A stretch of 64,000 nucleotides of DNA from Neopestalotiopsis rosae (GCA_023078685.1 JALGAS010000002.1:5394001-5458000); one strand, 5' to 3'; numbered from the stretch's first letter, positions 1-16,700 are shown. Translations and numbers: made by a program. Notes: generated by a model from the sequence alone, not told the origin.

Positions 1-2138
1 TCACCCCTCTGAGTACGTTTTTTTCTGCTTCCAATCACTCCCACAATTTCCGCTCCCCGATCAGAGCACATTGGAGGAGTTTTGTCATACTCGTCGAAAA
101 TCATGCTAACCCGCTTCACTGCAGAGTTCTAAGCTCGTTTCCTCATTACGCGTTCTCATGTCGTTCGGATCAGGGGTTAAAGGATTGGGATGTAAATCTT
201 GCATCAAAAACATCGGCATTAGGAGCCCATAGGGAATTGCTATGAATTGACAGAAAAAACATGTCACGACCATACCACGATGTTCTTTACGATCCGTGAT
301 TCCCTGTGAACTGCTGCCTCTCCATGAGGCCATGGCGACGAAGAGGGAAACATGATCGGATGATGGAGGCGAGGCCTTCCCAGCGAACCGGGCTCGGTCA
401 GTGAACAAAAAGCACCAGGGCGGGAAAGGGAAGCATTGCGAGCACTCGATGATTTTGGCGTTTTAGATCAAGGGGCAATGGTGTTCCAGTGGTTATAGTC
501 AATCTCGATAATCAACCATGTGGCATCGGTAGCATCATTGGTGTTTCTGCAAGCGTTCCGGTCCAGATGTGAACATGAACAAGACGTCATGTGGTCAGCG
601 TTTGCTAACATTCTCGTCAAAGTATCCCAGATGGGGGTTGGGAGTCGGCTCGAACTTGTGGAGGCAAAGATACTACTAATCCGGCTTCCATAGGCTCATC
701 GTTGACTGCGATTAAGAATCTGGCTTCTCGACAATTGTGACCAGCCTTGGGCACTTCGAAAGAATAATTCCAGTATGATTCCTTGCCACCAAGATTGAGC
801 TATACTCGTTGACTATAGTCGCAACCATGACTTGAGCCGCCGCTACAAGAAACGAAAAGAAGTCCTGCTTTCAGAAACTCTGCCTCTCAAGAAAATCCCC
901 CGTGACATCGTCATCCATCCCCTCCCTCTCTCTCCGTTATGCAGCGCGGCCGCGGACACATGCCCTGGCAGGTCATGACTATCATTTGCTATCAGAGCAT
1001 CTCATGCCTTGTCTAACCTGCTCCAAGACTGATATTCCTAGTTCGAAAGATGGAGTCTAAGCAAGAAAGTGATACCGACGAACCAAAGGAGACTAAAACT
1101 TTGCAGTCAAGTTTTTCTTTCCCGTATTTCGCCGCAGGTGAAGCCCTTTCTCTCTGCCCATCTCCTCCTTCGCATCTCTTCAACCTGCATCTTTCCTCAA
1201 CCTTGTCTCTCCACACTTGAGATTGCTGGCCTAAACAGAAAACCATAGTGACAAGTTGGGAGAAGCGAGAGATTGTGTTTGGAGTTTTCCTGACGCCAGA
1301 GATCTCCAAATGGTAGAAAGTCGTATAATGGAGAGAGCAAAAAAGGGCAGCTTCTGTCCACAAATTTTGGCCAGCAGTGTTACATGATCCATGGAAATAC
1401 ATCATCATTATTCTCCCAAGGCGGCCCAACAATGTGCATCACATTTGCCTTGCGCTCAAATTCGCACGTCTGCAGTGCTTATTGCAGGACCAAGCTTGAT
1501 GCGAAGTGTCTCTGCCATTGTACAAGTATTGTCAATAGTCAAGGAGGACTCGCCTCATCAACGGTGGACGTGATCAACAAGGCTGACTAGTTTTCTGTGT
1601 ACGAGGCTATGGCTGGAAATCACACTCACAACTATGCTGGAAGAGAGGAGTGGCACATGTCGACGTCATCAAGTCATTTCTTGTGTTTTTGTTTCAAGAA
1701 TTTTGATTCTTTTTTACAAATCTCATGAAGTTGTCTAAGCTGCAACAAGGACCAAACGCCCTTTCTCGTGTGAACATGATTCCCGACCTGCGCCCCCTTC
1801 TGCTGTCACGTCTATAAACATCAAATGCAGCAAGTAGTCTTCTTCTGCAAGCCCATCGCAGCTGCTACCAATACAAACGAGAGTACTCCTAGCCAAGAAA
1901 AAATAAAGATAAAAGGATCCAGTAGAAGGATGCAAATATATGAGTGTCGTGCAAAAAATGCACATGAACGTGTTTCATCGAAATTGAGGGCCGCCTCTGC
2001 CAGTGCTATTCTCACCCGGCAGCAGCGCAAACACCTCATATCAGCCCGCGGAGTCTGAAGCTCCCGCGTAGGTGGTCTATCCTTGGATATTACAAAGACA
2101 TATGGTGTAAATGGGTTCGACTATCATCACTGATTGTC
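1..2138. other. intergenic, no gene seen
   Basis: No reading frame here has recognisable protein motifs or a coherent exon structure; the longest open frames (about 100-139 codons) are short and low in plausibility. I see no tRNA and no repeat. The right end presumably holds the 3' untranslated region of the minus-strand transporter gene that stops at 2139. Confidence 0.6.
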
Positions 2139-3533
2139 TTACGCGCCAATGCCGTACTTGGCAGCGGTCTCACCCAAGTAAGGTCGATAGTCAGCGCCGT
2201 AGCTGGGAGCCAGACCGCCGAAGAGAGCGAAAAGGAAGAAAAGCGAGCCGGCAATAACAATGACCTTGCGGAGGACAGGGCGAGAGTTGCCAAACTCGGC
2301 CCACTGGCGAACACCCTCTGCAGCATAGCCCTTGATAGCATCGAGTCCAAGCTTGTAGTAAACCATGCCGCACAGCGCAATGGTGTAACCGAAAGCCTGG
2401 AGACCGGAGATGGGGGTGCCCCAGATCATCATGGAAGCAGCGACCAGGAGGACATCCTTGAGAACACCGCAGAGGGTCATGACGAGGGAGGAAGTCTTGC
2501 CAATCTGTGCAATCTGTTAGTGGAGGCGCCAAAATGACATCATTTTGACAAGAAACTTACCAGGAAGACAACAGACACGTTCAAGAGGAACGCGCAAAGA
2601 CCGTTCAGGAAGAAAGTAGACAATCCGACGTGGTAGACCTCGGGCATGGTAACCTTGGGCACCTCCCAGATCAGGGCAACCATACCGTTCATGACAGCGC
2701 AGACGGGGGCAAAGTAGTACAGAGAGACCAGAGGGTCCATCTTGTACTCGGCGGAGCTCAGAAGAGCCTGGACCAAGTTCAGGCGAATGGCCTCGAAGAT
2801 GATTCCACCAATCTGGTAAAGGAAACCGATCCAGACAAACTTGATTTCGCCAAACGAGGCAATGATGACACCGACAACAATGGCCGAAACGTTCATCAAA
2901 AGCTTCATGTTGGGAGCAGCAATGCCCATGGTCCACGAGGAGAGGAGCACAGCGACGGGGGTGGTAGCCTTGAGCATCTGGATGAACGCAACACTGAGGT
3001 ACAGGTAGGTCAGGTTGCCGCAGATCAAACTCAAACTGAAGAACAAGCCGATCGGAACGATTGCGCGAAGGTAGACGCGGCCAGTCATCTTGACGGTCTT
3101 ACGGCCATCAAGCAGCGATGTGTAACGAGCCATGAGCTGAGTTGCGATGGTCGCAAAAGTCAAGTGGTAGGTCGTCAGAATGACGGGGTAGCCTGCAAAC
3201 GATCATCTCAGTATATGTGGCCTATCATGTGGTTGCGGTTGGAATTGCGCTTCTTACGGAACTCGAGAGTGTCCAGAATCCATTTGTTGAACAGAATAAC
3301 GGAGGAAGAAAGACCAATCCATGTTCTGTAGTCCGCAACAGTTAGCTCATGATCCTGTGGATGGCGACGGCCATAGAGGCAGAGAGGACGTCTACTTACG
3401 CAACGTAGAAAGCCGGGTGAAGAGCTGCCTTGGGAGGCTCAGACTTTGGGGCCTCAGGGTTGACGGTGGGCAGAATGCTGCCCTCGGGTCGAGAGACCTC
3501 GCCAGAGACTCTGGTCTTCTCTTCGGTACTCAT
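2139..3533 (-). CDS. triose-phosphate/nucleotide-sugar-type (DMT superfamily) transporter
   Basis: This is a polytopic membrane protein of the TPT/DUF250 branch of the drug/metabolite transporter superfamily. The family exchanges phosphorylated sugars or nucleotide sugars across Golgi, ER or organelle membranes; the substrate cannot be read from the sequence. Four exons were rebuilt on the minus strand: 3533-3400, 3325-3258, 3192-2561 and 2504-2139, all with GT/AG borders and matching phase, giving 399 residues. The N-terminus is a hydrophilic tail (starting MSTEEKTRVSGE) followed by about ten hydrophobic segments. Family hallmarks are the early stretch WIGLSSSVILFNKWIL and, after the last intron, IGKTSSLVMTLCGVLKD. 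The start at 3533 is the first ATG of the open frame and gives a normal family length. The protein ends in a short cytosolic-looking tail. The next gene upstream is almost 7 kb away. Confidence 0.88.
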
Positions 3534-4903
3534 CTTGACCGGTCGGTGGAGTGTAGTCGATTAGATGGGTTTTGCTTCAAAGATGTGAAGTAACAATGTG
3601 ATCGCTGTCGCGCGAAAAGGTAGAGATAAAAAAAGGAAGCTTTGCTGGAGAATGGAATAACTGTAGCAGTGTATGTGGTAACGAGTGACAGCGGCCGAGC
3701 CAGCTAGGACCAATTAGGTTGTGGGGTCGATTTGGAGGGGAGACAAATCGAGAATCGCGGTGGGCGTTCGCCGGCGGAGTGAGGATGCTCTCTTTCCGGT
3801 TGGATCACTCTTTTGGATATATTTTCGTGACGACGTTTGGTTGGAGATGTCGGCGACGAAAATGAAGAAAAAAAGAAGAGAAGAAAAAGAAAAGCTAATG
3901 TGTGTATGCGAGACCAGCATGAGGAAAAAAAATACAAGTGCCATGTACTATTATTACCCGTTACATACACTTAACATAGCACCAGAAAATTTAGAGGCTC
4001 GCACCAAGAGGCAATCAGATTACGACGGCTGATGTGGTTTCGTCAAATTAGGTGCTAGTCGGCATGATGCCTTGGGCGAGATGCAACGCGTCCTTAGTCC
4101 AGGCCCATTGGCCCAGTCCCAACCCATTCCCTGGCACAGAAAAGAAGCGCGGGATAAAAAAGGGGGCTCCGAAACGAGGTGGGAGAGAGAGAGAGGCTAT
4201 GTTTGCATTGGGGGGGAGTTCTAGTGTCCTTCACTCACATCAATTGGCCCAAGCTATGCTCAAACTGCCTCCAGGAACCGGTATCACATTGCCCCACCAC
4301 TTGTTTCCGACCAATCAATGATCCACGCTGTTGCATTGACAAGCACAATTCCTCATTTTTAGGGCCAGCCGATTGCCAAGGAAAAATCAACGCTGCACCC
4401 GGCTCATGCATCCATCCTCGCTCGTCCTGGCCCTGATCCCAGGGGATGGATTTACCTTACACTATGCTAGGATGGGATTGGGATGGGGTAGGATTCGGAA
4501 GCCCCAAAAGAACTTTCAGGGGCTAACAAGTAGAAATCTCACTACTATTATCGCTACTACCGTCCTATCGCAGACTGTTGCATACATTACTTTGGCTACT
4601 CTGCTGCTATCAAGGTGCCTGGTGCTTCGGGATGCAATTTACACAGTACACAATACAACCCATAACCCTACCCATCGATGATCTCATGTATGTCTTTTTC
4701 GTGCCAAAATTGGCGATCAACACCTCCTATACCAAGTCGAGGTGGCTGTGTATGTGTTAACACGCATCAAGTCGATCCAGTTCCTGCCTGTACGCGACAT
4801 ATTCCGCCGAGTAGTAGGGTACTCTGGTCAGGTACTCTCAGACTTGCCCATCTCCGATGCTGTACACTACTCCAGTCTGCCAGCCTCCTGTTGCTTCCAT
4901 TTT

Positions 4904-4926
4904 GTTTGCTTGCTTGCTTGCTTGCT
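4904..4926. repeat. (TTGC)n microsatellite
   Basis: A short tandem run of the tetranucleotide TTGC, read directly. It lies in gene-free DNA. Confidence 0.85.
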
Positions 4927-5923
4927 GAGCGAGTACCGTACATGGAGTACACTTTGCTTTACACCAAACGCAATCAAATAGCAATACAGTGTCCCGAAGA
5001 TTTTCCCAGTGTATCGTCTGTGTCGCTTGAAGCGAACATCCTTTGATCCAATGAGATCTTCGCTGCCGAGATTCTACTTGGCGGATCTACATACTATTGC
5101 ATTTTCAGCTCATTCGCCTTCCGCACCCCTTGCTATATACAGTCGATCATCCATCCGCCAATGAAATGACCCGGCAGGCAACCATAAGATAATGCGGCGT
5201 ACTGCAGATAATCTCGAAGGCAACTTCTTCTCGAGGTTGCTTCCACCAGCCAGAATCATCTGGTAAAATAAATAAACCACCAGTCTCGTTGACCGCTTCA
5301 GATCTGCTGCATGCTAATCGTTGTCAATGATACATGGCTTGAATCTCCAGTTTTGAGTCTATTTTTGGAGGGGAATATAATGATCAGTGCTTTCTCTTTA
5401 AAGCTGCCGCACTGTACACTTGGACCAAGACTATACCCACTAAATTCCCTTTTTCCTCCCAGCTCACGATAGTGTACCAAGGTAGCGCAGTATGCTTGGT
5501 ATTCCTCGTGGTCTAGAGCGGCAATTCGTATATGTTTCAGATCACTATAGCTGCTACTGCGGCAACCTCGCTTAATTGATCTTCCCAACTTCCTCTGGGC
5601 GCGGTTCCTCCACTTACCTGGAAAAGAAGCATTGTGTCTTTGGCCTCATATGATTTGCTCGATTGAGCCTGTATCTTGGTTTGGTGTTCTGATTAATAGC
5701 TGAAGGTCCTATCAGTAGCACGGGGTGCCATTCCCAAAACGGGTCGCCGTTAACCCCAAGAAATGTCGACTTGATACTCCCCTCTACTCCGTATATTTCC
5801 AAACGAAGCCTGTGCTCAAACTGGGAAAATATGCCTTTTGCGGAGCAAGACAAGCCTTTCCTCATTAGCCTTTTATGCCATTTGGATGACGATCATCTCT
5901 TGAGGCGGGTATTCTTGTTGCAC

Positions 5924-5947
5924 AAAAAAAAAAAAAAAAAAAAAAAA
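5924..5947. repeat. poly(A) tract, 24 bases
   Basis: An uninterrupted run of A. It could be a polymerase-slippage tract or the tail of an old retrotransposed copy. No recognisable element precedes it. Exact length may be affected by sequencing error. Confidence 0.85.
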
Positions 5948-8900
5948 GCGCCGCTGGGAGTTGACAGAGAACCGTGCTGCTGGTAGTGCAACATGAGACA
6001 CCACACTACGGCACTCGTTCCGCCGCCTGGATTTGAGCTGCTGCTTTCATTGTCTCTCAATAAGCCTTGTGTGTGCTTTAACCTTGTTCACGATGTTAGG
6101 TAGACCGTTGTTGATTTGCTCAGATCCCTCCCACCCCTTCACCACCCCCCTCCCCCTTCACCTCTACAGCCCCCCCGGGCCGAGAAAAGTCCCAACCACT
6201 AATATAGTATAGTATAATACCGACATGCTGGAGACCTACCGGTGCATTGCCGAAAGAAAGCCTGCACATAAGCATACATTTTTGGCCGCATTCGTCATCC
6301 TCGCTGGGCTGTGAGAGGCTTGCTCTAGTGCCAGGCTGTACTGTCGTCGTTATGCCCGTCCATAGCCGTCTAGACGAGCTGTCATTGTTTTCCTTGACCG
6401 GGCCCGCGGAAAGAAAAAAAAGCTTGTTTGCAGCCTGGCTTGCAGCAGCCCTGGGTTCGTATGTGCACAGCTCTTTTGGGAGGAGCCAGACCCAACTCTG
6501 GTACTTCGTACATATATATACCATGTCATACGAAGAGGCTCTGCAGGAAGAAACAGCAGAACAAGCAATGCCATAGACTTGATGTCTGGCTGCATGTGAC
6601 CAAATGCAATCTTAGGAAGGGTGCTTTTCTGTCTTCTTGTTTCCCTCTCAACACTGCTTGCCACTCATACGAAGCTTCGTATTTGCGTGAACTCCAGAAA
6701 TAGAAGGCTTCATGGCCGTCATTAACATGGTGCAACCCGAGTCCGTCTTCCGGAACAAGTAGCGAGATCATGCAGTTCGGCTAGTGGCTAGGCGGCTGTA
6801 ATGCAATTGTGTACATGTTTTGTGTATTGTTGTGTATTGTACGGAACACAGCACAAACGGTATCTCTCTGTTTAGTCTCTTTTCGAATCGGATGTCTCGC
6901 CTCAAGAGCCGGATCTGGCGTCTTGCGGCGAAACAGCATCCCGGCCTAGTCAAGAAACGCCGCACCCGTGACACAAGTATTTATAGTAGCCTGGCTGATT
7001 CGTGCCCTAATAGTACAGGCGGGAGCGGGAGCGCAAGCCATCTTTGTGCCATCATATTTTCTTTGGGATGAAAGGGACAAAAAAAAGAGTGGTGAAATAC
7101 GTTTTGGTAGCGCGAATTTGCTTTTTGGTCGTTGAATGCGGGTTTCGGATCAAGAGTCCCTGATCTCGAATGGGTAATGGCGGTCATTTCTTTCCACGGC
7201 CGTTGGGAAAGCCTCATTGCGATTGGCATCAACTTGAGACAACGGCTTGGCAGCTCTTGCAAATCCCATGTAGATCTAATGTGTCTGAGGAGTGGGCATT
7301 GCGCAAGCAGCCTCACTGCCTCGCTGCGCTCTCTCCAGAGCCTTGCGGATCCGCCCGGGGGTAAGACCAGTGCCACCCGGACTCCGTTACATGGAAATCT
7401 GTCATTTGGTTACCAGGTCTTGGCCCGAGCAGTAATAATAGTACAATTGTACTATGCGTAGGGAATAGTCTGCGGCATCTTCTGGCCAAGAACAATTGTG
7501 ACGGGTTGACTAGGTTTTTGGGGGACTGCATTGCATATAGCGTGCGTATATGGAACAAAGAGATACATACCTGACTGGTTTGAAATTGCCTGGTCCCCAT
7601 CGAAATGAGACGACATGTCGAGCCCCATTTCCGTGACGAATCGTGGGAAGCAGGCGTTTGAATAATTGCAGAATGCTACTCTTACCCAGGTACCCAGTAC
7701 TATGCCGCCGGAAAGTATATCTGCCCAGCTGCTGCTGCTTACCCATATCAATAGCACCAGCAGAGAAGCATGAAAGTGCTACCGTAATACCGATCTAGCG
7801 GCGAATAAATGGTAGGGGTCTCGAACGCCACACTGAAAAAAATTGCCCCAGCCAATTACCAGTCCAGGGACTTGACTCAAGCGGAAGGGAGGCCGAAGAC
7901 TGTTGAAATCTCGAGATGAACGAACACCCCCCTCCATCGGATTGGGCGATTTGTCTGATACGCGTGCTTTGTGTGTGCCTGACTACGGAATTTACACGTG
8001 TTCGGGAGCTCCCTCGAGGCGACCCTCTCAATTGTGGACACGGGCCGGCGAAACGTATGATGGTACAGTATACTCTCTACAAAGGTGGCAGTCTGGCTTT
8101 TTGCTGGCGAGCCGCTGGTGGGGGAGGGGGCATTTTCGATCTCGTAACGGCGCCGCGATGACGAACATGAAGCTTTGACTTGATTATGCTGTTTACTAGT
8201 TGCGGGATGAAGCGTGAAACAAGGACGCCAAGCACGAGCTTCTGGAAAACGTGGTCAAGGGCGGCGCGGGCGTGGATATTGCTTCATCTTATGAAATTAA
8301 CGTCAACCAGGATTCCAAGGTTTGGCTGCTGATCCGGCGATGGGAAGCGGGCAGATTATTAAAACGACGAGGTAATTTAATGGGTTGCGCCGAGAAAACA
8401 AATGAACAGTGCGCAGACGACGTGAGAACCGGCCAGCCAGACCCCAGGAAGAGTAAGAAGAAAAACAAAGCAGCTCGTGTATCGCATGTACATTGTCGGT
8501 CTCAGAAAGTCGTTTGAACTCATATGAAATTTTTGGCGAGTCGTGGAAAAAGGCGATTATACTCTCAGAGGTTGGGACAGGCCGTAGAATTTTTTCTTGA
8601 CCTTCGGTTCTTCCACACTAGGCGTTCTGCAGCTTGAGACGTAGAAAAAGGAACGGGAATTTACATGGTTCTGCTGAACGCGAAGGCGGTACTTGCACAC
8701 AGTAAGGGCCGACCGCCTCTTGCGGGCGTCGATCTCTCCAGCGATCTGGTGCCCCTGCCTTCGGGGGAGGGTGGAGGGGAGCCGTGATAGACATGCCACC
8801 CACTCAAGCTTTAGCGCGGGGCCCTTGCAGCCAAATCGGACACCTTGAAGGCAGCTACTAATGTACATGGTATACTTGAACAGCATTCGAAAGGTGAGGA

Positions 8901-10437
8901 CAAAGGTGAAGTGTAGGTAACGTATTGGTCTACACTCCACCACTTTCGTAGCTGGGCCTGGTCCGGGTCTGTCCAGTGATGACACGCCCAACACCTCATC
9001 TGTGGGATCATTTATGATGCTCTTGCTCCTCCTATACGATCCTTGTATGTGATATGATACGTGAATGATGAATGGAGGAGCGAGTGGTCGACAGCGGGCT
9101 TGGAGTGGTTGGGGCAACTTTGCCTATAGCCATGGCGTTCCTGTCGCCAAGACTATTTGACCTAGTCCGGACCAGTCGTGCATGCAGGTAGGACAGAGAT
9201 CCAAACCATCATTGTGAACAATAATCAAGCAAGTAAGCAAAGCAGGAGCAGGCGAGCACCTGGCACTCAGTAGCATTGCAATTCAGAGGCCACTACGCCG
9301 CCCTTTCAAAGACGGTAACAGTAGGACTCGACACAAACACCTAGGGCTGCAATCTGTCTTCTACTACTGCGGGACGTGACTTGATTCCAATCGTTTTGCT
9401 CGGAACAGGGAGTCGGTGAGGGGCAAGGACAACTACTAGTAGCACATAGGATCATGTCCCGCCGCCCGCTGGTCGTTCGCAACGACTATGTACTATGCAC
9501 TGTCCACTGCTAAGGTAGGTAGAGTTCTGGACTTCCAGTGGACTTCGGAGGTGCCTGGTGCCACATGTATGTACGTCTGCACGCTACTGGATAGAGGGCA
9601 TCCACTTTGCCCACTATATCCACCGAAGCTCGACTCGAAAGGTTCGATGATGGGCGTGGGCGGACAGAGAGATGCGCGCGCGAATACTTTCGGCTTGCCC
9701 ACCACAATTGGTGTGTTGGTATCGAATGTGATGAAGAACGTTGAATGATATTTGGATGTACGTTCCCTGGGTACTTGTCATTATAGGCTGATGCATGTAT
9801 CTCTTTTTCTGCCTTCCCTCCTTCGCCTTCTCCAATGTGAACATCGCCTCGAGGTCACCACCCTTCCGCTACATATCTATTACGAACTATCAAAATTTCA
9901 CCGCCCGCTGCATACGGAGTTTTGCGAACTGATGGATGGATTGGATGGAATGATTGTGTCCAGTGTAGTAGTCAAAGAAGGCAATGTATCGAGTACCCCC
10001 AAGTCAGGCCAGTCATATCACACTATCATCTGAAACGAGATGATCACTGTGCAACCCAGCCTATGTAGCGTTTACATTTGTTGCCATCATCAACCGGCCA
10101 ACACCCCTGTCCTGCATAAGAGCTGGCCTGCCCCACCCCCTCGTCCCCTATTTTCGACCACAGATTTCCTGGCTCGAGGATAATTGTTGATACTGTAGTA
10201 GCTTGTCCCTCCCAGAGTATTTCGTCCCTCTCCGTCCATCCATTTATCTACCGCACTCCTTCCTCCAGCATCTTCTAGATTCTGTCCTCCTCGTCTTGTC
10301 TTTTTTTGTTGATACCCAAAGAGCCACTCTTTCTGTCATCCCAAGATCAATCCCATCTTGTGTGATACCCCTCCAACGCGAGCCTTCTAGATATCTCGAA
10401 CCACCCCCACATTCAACGGTTCCAGAAGTGAGACACC

Positions 10438-12273
<1,836 letters not shown>

Positions 12274-13762
12274 ACGGATTTTCCCCGAAGAATATAAAGA
12301 AATTTAACTTGCGTTTTTGTTAGACATTTTACTACGAGGGCCTCGTTTAGCTAGAGGATTTGATGAAGCTAGACAGCTGGAGTTCACGGGGCCTGTAGCT
12401 CTTGATGGTTTTGATGAGCGTCAAAAATGCGACAGGGATGATGACGGTATGGCTTTAATATGATTCTTTCAGTGCCAAAAGAAGCACGCAGAGAAAGATC
12501 TTGTTTGTCTCTTCAGAGGTAGACGCCCAGAACGATAGAAAATAGACTATCCAATCTGTAAGACATATCTACAGTCTAATTTTGCTTTGCTGTGTTGAAT
12601 TGTGAATTGCAACTATCGTGGGAGTCCTTGTAAGTTATCGTGCCCTGACATCATATCTCGGTAAGAACATACTACGGTACTTATCGTCAGATTGATTATG
12701 GATACTTGCTTATCCTTACCCCTGGTAATTTTTTGCTTTTTTTATGAAGAGGTTCCTTGTAAGTAAGCTTGCGACTATGCTAGATCGCTGATGTTGGGCA
12801 GCAGGGAGATGAAAGAAGGGATCAGATATGCCTCACGATCAGACCCATCTCTCCTGAAAAGGGGAGGATAGAGCTGGAAAGCCTTGCTGTGAAGGAAAGA
12901 TCTAACCATCCACACCAACAGCCCTCATGCACACATCCACACTAAGGTTACCTTGCTTTGGCTGACTTTGTTGCACTGAATGACAGCGATATAAGAGATG
13001 AGAGGTGAGTTCTGACTACAACCGTTTTTCTGTACTAACACAGAATATGTAGGTTATTCCTGCAGGCGAGTAGGTCATTGTACACGAGACGGGCAGCTAC
13101 AGACAGGTGGCCGGGAATTCCAAGCCCTCTCCTGCAGCTGTGAGTTGTTGGTAATCTCTTTCAGTACGCCCTATATAAGTGACTGTTATCGATGACGAAT
13201 GTTACACTTGGTCGCGACAATTGAGCTAGAGTTGGATTTTGTAAAAGTACGATCTTTGGTAGAACCACTGGTACTCGCGTGTGGAAAAGAATGAATGAGA
13301 GTAATTTGAAACATCGAGTACATTTGAACGAGTGCCGAACAGTGGGTATTCGCAGCTACTGTTTGAAAGATGCAAGACAGACCACATGTGCAGACCACAT
13401 AGTCACTTTTTTGCTTGGCCTAATGACTATTATTCGCGATTGCCGGGCTCTCAGTTGGGTTTGGGGGGTGACGCTCTAGCCTGGTTAGGCTCGGCTGGGC
13501 TAAGTGGACTGGGCCCCGGGGACCCTCAACGTCGACTTCGACATTTGCAAGTGGCCGCTTCCAAGACAACCACCACGGCCAGACACTGTCGATCCTCTGC
13601 AAAAAAGTGTGCTTCCGTAGAACGGGGTTCATTTCCGCCCTCTTGCATCTGCTGGATCTGCGCAAAGAGATCCGAAGCGGACCATGTACGCCCTCGACGT
13701 CGCGCCTTATCCATAGAAGTCGAGCCGCTGCCGAGAGTCTTCCATGAAGCCGATCTGAGGTT
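12274..13762. other. intergenic between ugmA and the kinase gene
   Basis: About 1.5 kb holding the 3' end of ugmA and the promoter and leader of the kinase gene. The first part is AT-rich. I see no coding frame, repeat or RNA gene. Confidence 0.6.
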
Positions 13763-16700
13763 ATGGACAGCTCCATGGTCGTGATGGACGATCAGCTTGA
13801 TCCTCCGCCGCGTATCTTCGAGCGCCTGCGCCAGATCGCTGGCTACACCTGGGATGACACCCAGCGACCTTTCCATTCCACCTACGACAACTGGTATTTC
13901 CCCTTTTCTTTCTGTTGTTGTTTCTGTCCTTGGGCACCGTATACCACGAAAGGGAAACTCTGCTCGTCCATTGCTAGAATTGGAAGCTAACGCGTCGTCG
14001 AATTGTAGGCACGTCTTTGGCACAAGATTTGTGTCCCCGTACCCAGACTCAAATTCACAACCGCGAGATGTATCGAGTCCTCCGGCTTTCTTGCACAAGC
14101 TCTCATCGTCGGGCTCTATACCGCACAGTGATGGCAGCAGTGACCGGTCTGCGACTTCACCTCCTATCATAACCCACGGCGCTTCTGCCGACCTTTCTAA
14201 TCTCGAGGAACAGCCGGTCGTTGCGCGTGTATCATACCATGTCCTCCGCGAAGAACGAGCTTTCCATACGTGCAAAAATATCATTGCAACTGCCGATCCG
14301 AATGGCGAACATAATGTGAAGCCAATCGATCTTATCAGACTAGCTTCACACCCGGAAGATCGAGGACCAATCATTGTAGTCATCTACGAGTTTCCAGGCT
14401 ACAATTATCTATTTCGAGTGTTGGACTTGGGACCAGCCTTTTACTCGGCCAAAAAGGTTGAGAATAAGTTCGAGACCGACCAGCAGGATGACTATGAACT
14501 CGAAAAGCCCATCAGCTTGCAGCATTTTCTCGACTTTGCGATTGGAGCGACGCAATGCCTGGAGATACTACATCATCGACATGGATCAGTTCACGGAGAG
14601 ATTCGCGGCGATGCGTTCCACTTCAACCTCGAAACCAAGAGGGTCAAGCTGTCATCGTTCGGCTCCGGCGTTCGGTCATTCGAGCATGGCCTAACGAGTA
14701 CAGGATGGTCAACCTTGTCTCAAGAACTTGGTGCCAAGAACAAGCTGGTCTATATCTCCCCGGAGCAGACGGGTCGTCTGCCGGCGGAGCCGGATACCAG
14801 AACAGATATCTACTCGTTGGGCGTGCTTTTTTGGCAGCTTCTTACGCAGCAGCCAGTCTTTACAGGTGCTACACCGCTCGACATCGTTCAGTGCGTCCTC
14901 GGCCGTCGTATCCCTCTGGTCTCGAATGTGAGGATAGACGTCCCCGAGATTCTTGGTAAGATCATCCAGAAGTGTACATCCAAGAATATACAGGATCGTT
15001 ACCACTCTGTTAGCGGCTTGCAATATGATCTACAAATGGTACAAAAGTTTCTTGTCGACGGCGATCAAGTGGCTCTGAAAGCATGGCACATTGGGTCAAG
15101 AGACGTGTCGTCATTCTTCATGCTACCAACCGCCATGGTGGGCAGGCGCGAGGAACGCGACAGGCTGTCTAAAGTGATAGAAAGAGTAGCGAAAACACAT
15201 GATCTAATGTCCAGCGCCACGAACCGATTCTCAGAGCTCTCACTATCCAACGATTTGCTTGATACAGCTGACGCCTCCAGCGAAGGCGCAAGCTCCGTCG
15301 AAGGCCAGGGCGGTACACGCCGAAGTGGTTCATTCACACAGACAGTAATGCAAGACTCAAGGTTATCAAGAAGCAGCTTCCAGCCGTCGCTCAATGGCAC
15401 AGACGAGCTGACCATTTCTGGAGAGACTGTATCGTCGGGAAATTCTGGACCACGGTTGACGAGGCCATGGGAGCGCAACCAATCCGTCTCCTTGGAGACC
15501 AAGAGCCTTGTAGATGGATTCAGCGAGCGGCAATCATCGCGGCATAGCGCTATAGAAAGTACAGGTAGCCTGTCTCGACAACTGGGCTCGGTGAGATTTC
15601 GCCGGAGGGGTCACTGTGAGGTCGTCACCATCGAAGGCGCGGGAGGGCTCGGCAAAAGCTTTCTCGTGCAACAAGTGCTGGCTGATGCCCGACGCCGAGG
15701 GTTCTGTGCCACTTCCAAGTTCGATACTGCGCGACGCTATGCTTTTGCCCCCCTGCTAAAGCTGCTGTCCTCTCTGATCAAGCAAGCCTGGGGCGAGAGA
15801 AACACCGAAACGCCCTTCCACTCGGCCTTGAAGGATTACCTTCGTCCAGTATGGCCCGTGTTACACAAAACGCTGGGACTACCAGAGTTTCTCCTTGGTC
15901 CCCGCGATGGAGCAACCTCTGCTGTTGTTCGATCAGCTTCCTCAGCCCAAAGCCCATCCAAGGGCCAAGGTGTGCGTTCATCTATCCGCAGACGGGGCTC
16001 GTCCCCAGGAAGCTCCCCCAGCGGCTTATTGTACCCAAACAGCCCCCGGGTCTCTTCACAAAGCTCACAAGATTTCTTGAGATCGGGAGGCACTACGAAA
16101 ACAATACGGCTCATGAACACGTTCCTCGATATCTTGAGAATATTCAGCTCTTACCACTTTATCTGTTTTTGCCTTGACGATCTTCACTTCGCAGATTCCG
16201 AGAGTCTTGAGCTCATTACCCAGATGATCGCGGCTCGGCTAAAAATGGTCCTCATTATTACATTCCGACCTGATGAGATGCCTCAAGAACAGGTGCAGCG
16301 TATTCTTCAGCCAGCTGATAGCGAAGAACACTCGATAATGAGTGCACCTCGGATCACACGAATCATTCTATCGCCACTAAATGAGCCCGAGGTTCTTCAG
16401 TTTGTGGCGTCGACATTATGCAGACCCCCTGAAGAGGTGGCCCCTCTGGCTTTGGTGATTCAATCCAAGACAGCTGGCAACCCTTTCTACATGCGCGAAA
16501 TGCTCCAGGCTTGTTACAGGTCGAAATGTATATGGTACGATCACCGCGAAACCCGTTGGTGCTACGATCTGGACATGCTCTTTGAACAGTTCAAAAGCGA
16601 TCATGGTTACGATGTCCTGGACAATGACTTCATTACGCGCCGACTGGGTGAACTGCCATCAACAACTCGCTCGATACTTGCTTGGGCTTCCCTGATTGGC

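Larger units (their letters stand above)
3534..10437. other. long intergenic region, no gene seen
   Basis: About 6.9 kb without a reading frame I can support. Every open frame is short, lacks domain signatures, and overlaps others on the opposite strand. It contains a TTGC tetranucleotide run near 4904-4926 and a 24-base A tract at 5924-5947. Pyrimidine-rich DNA near 10200-10330 just upstream of ugmA is typical of fungal promoters and leaders. I see no tRNA. Confidence 0.55.

Noticed and set aside
481..600. tRNA-like A-box near 490
   Set aside because: No matching B-box (GGTTCGANNCC) or clover-leaf pairing follows.
2630..3331. 233-codon plus-strand frame
   Set aside because: Antisense to the transporter exons and crossing its introns; no domain.
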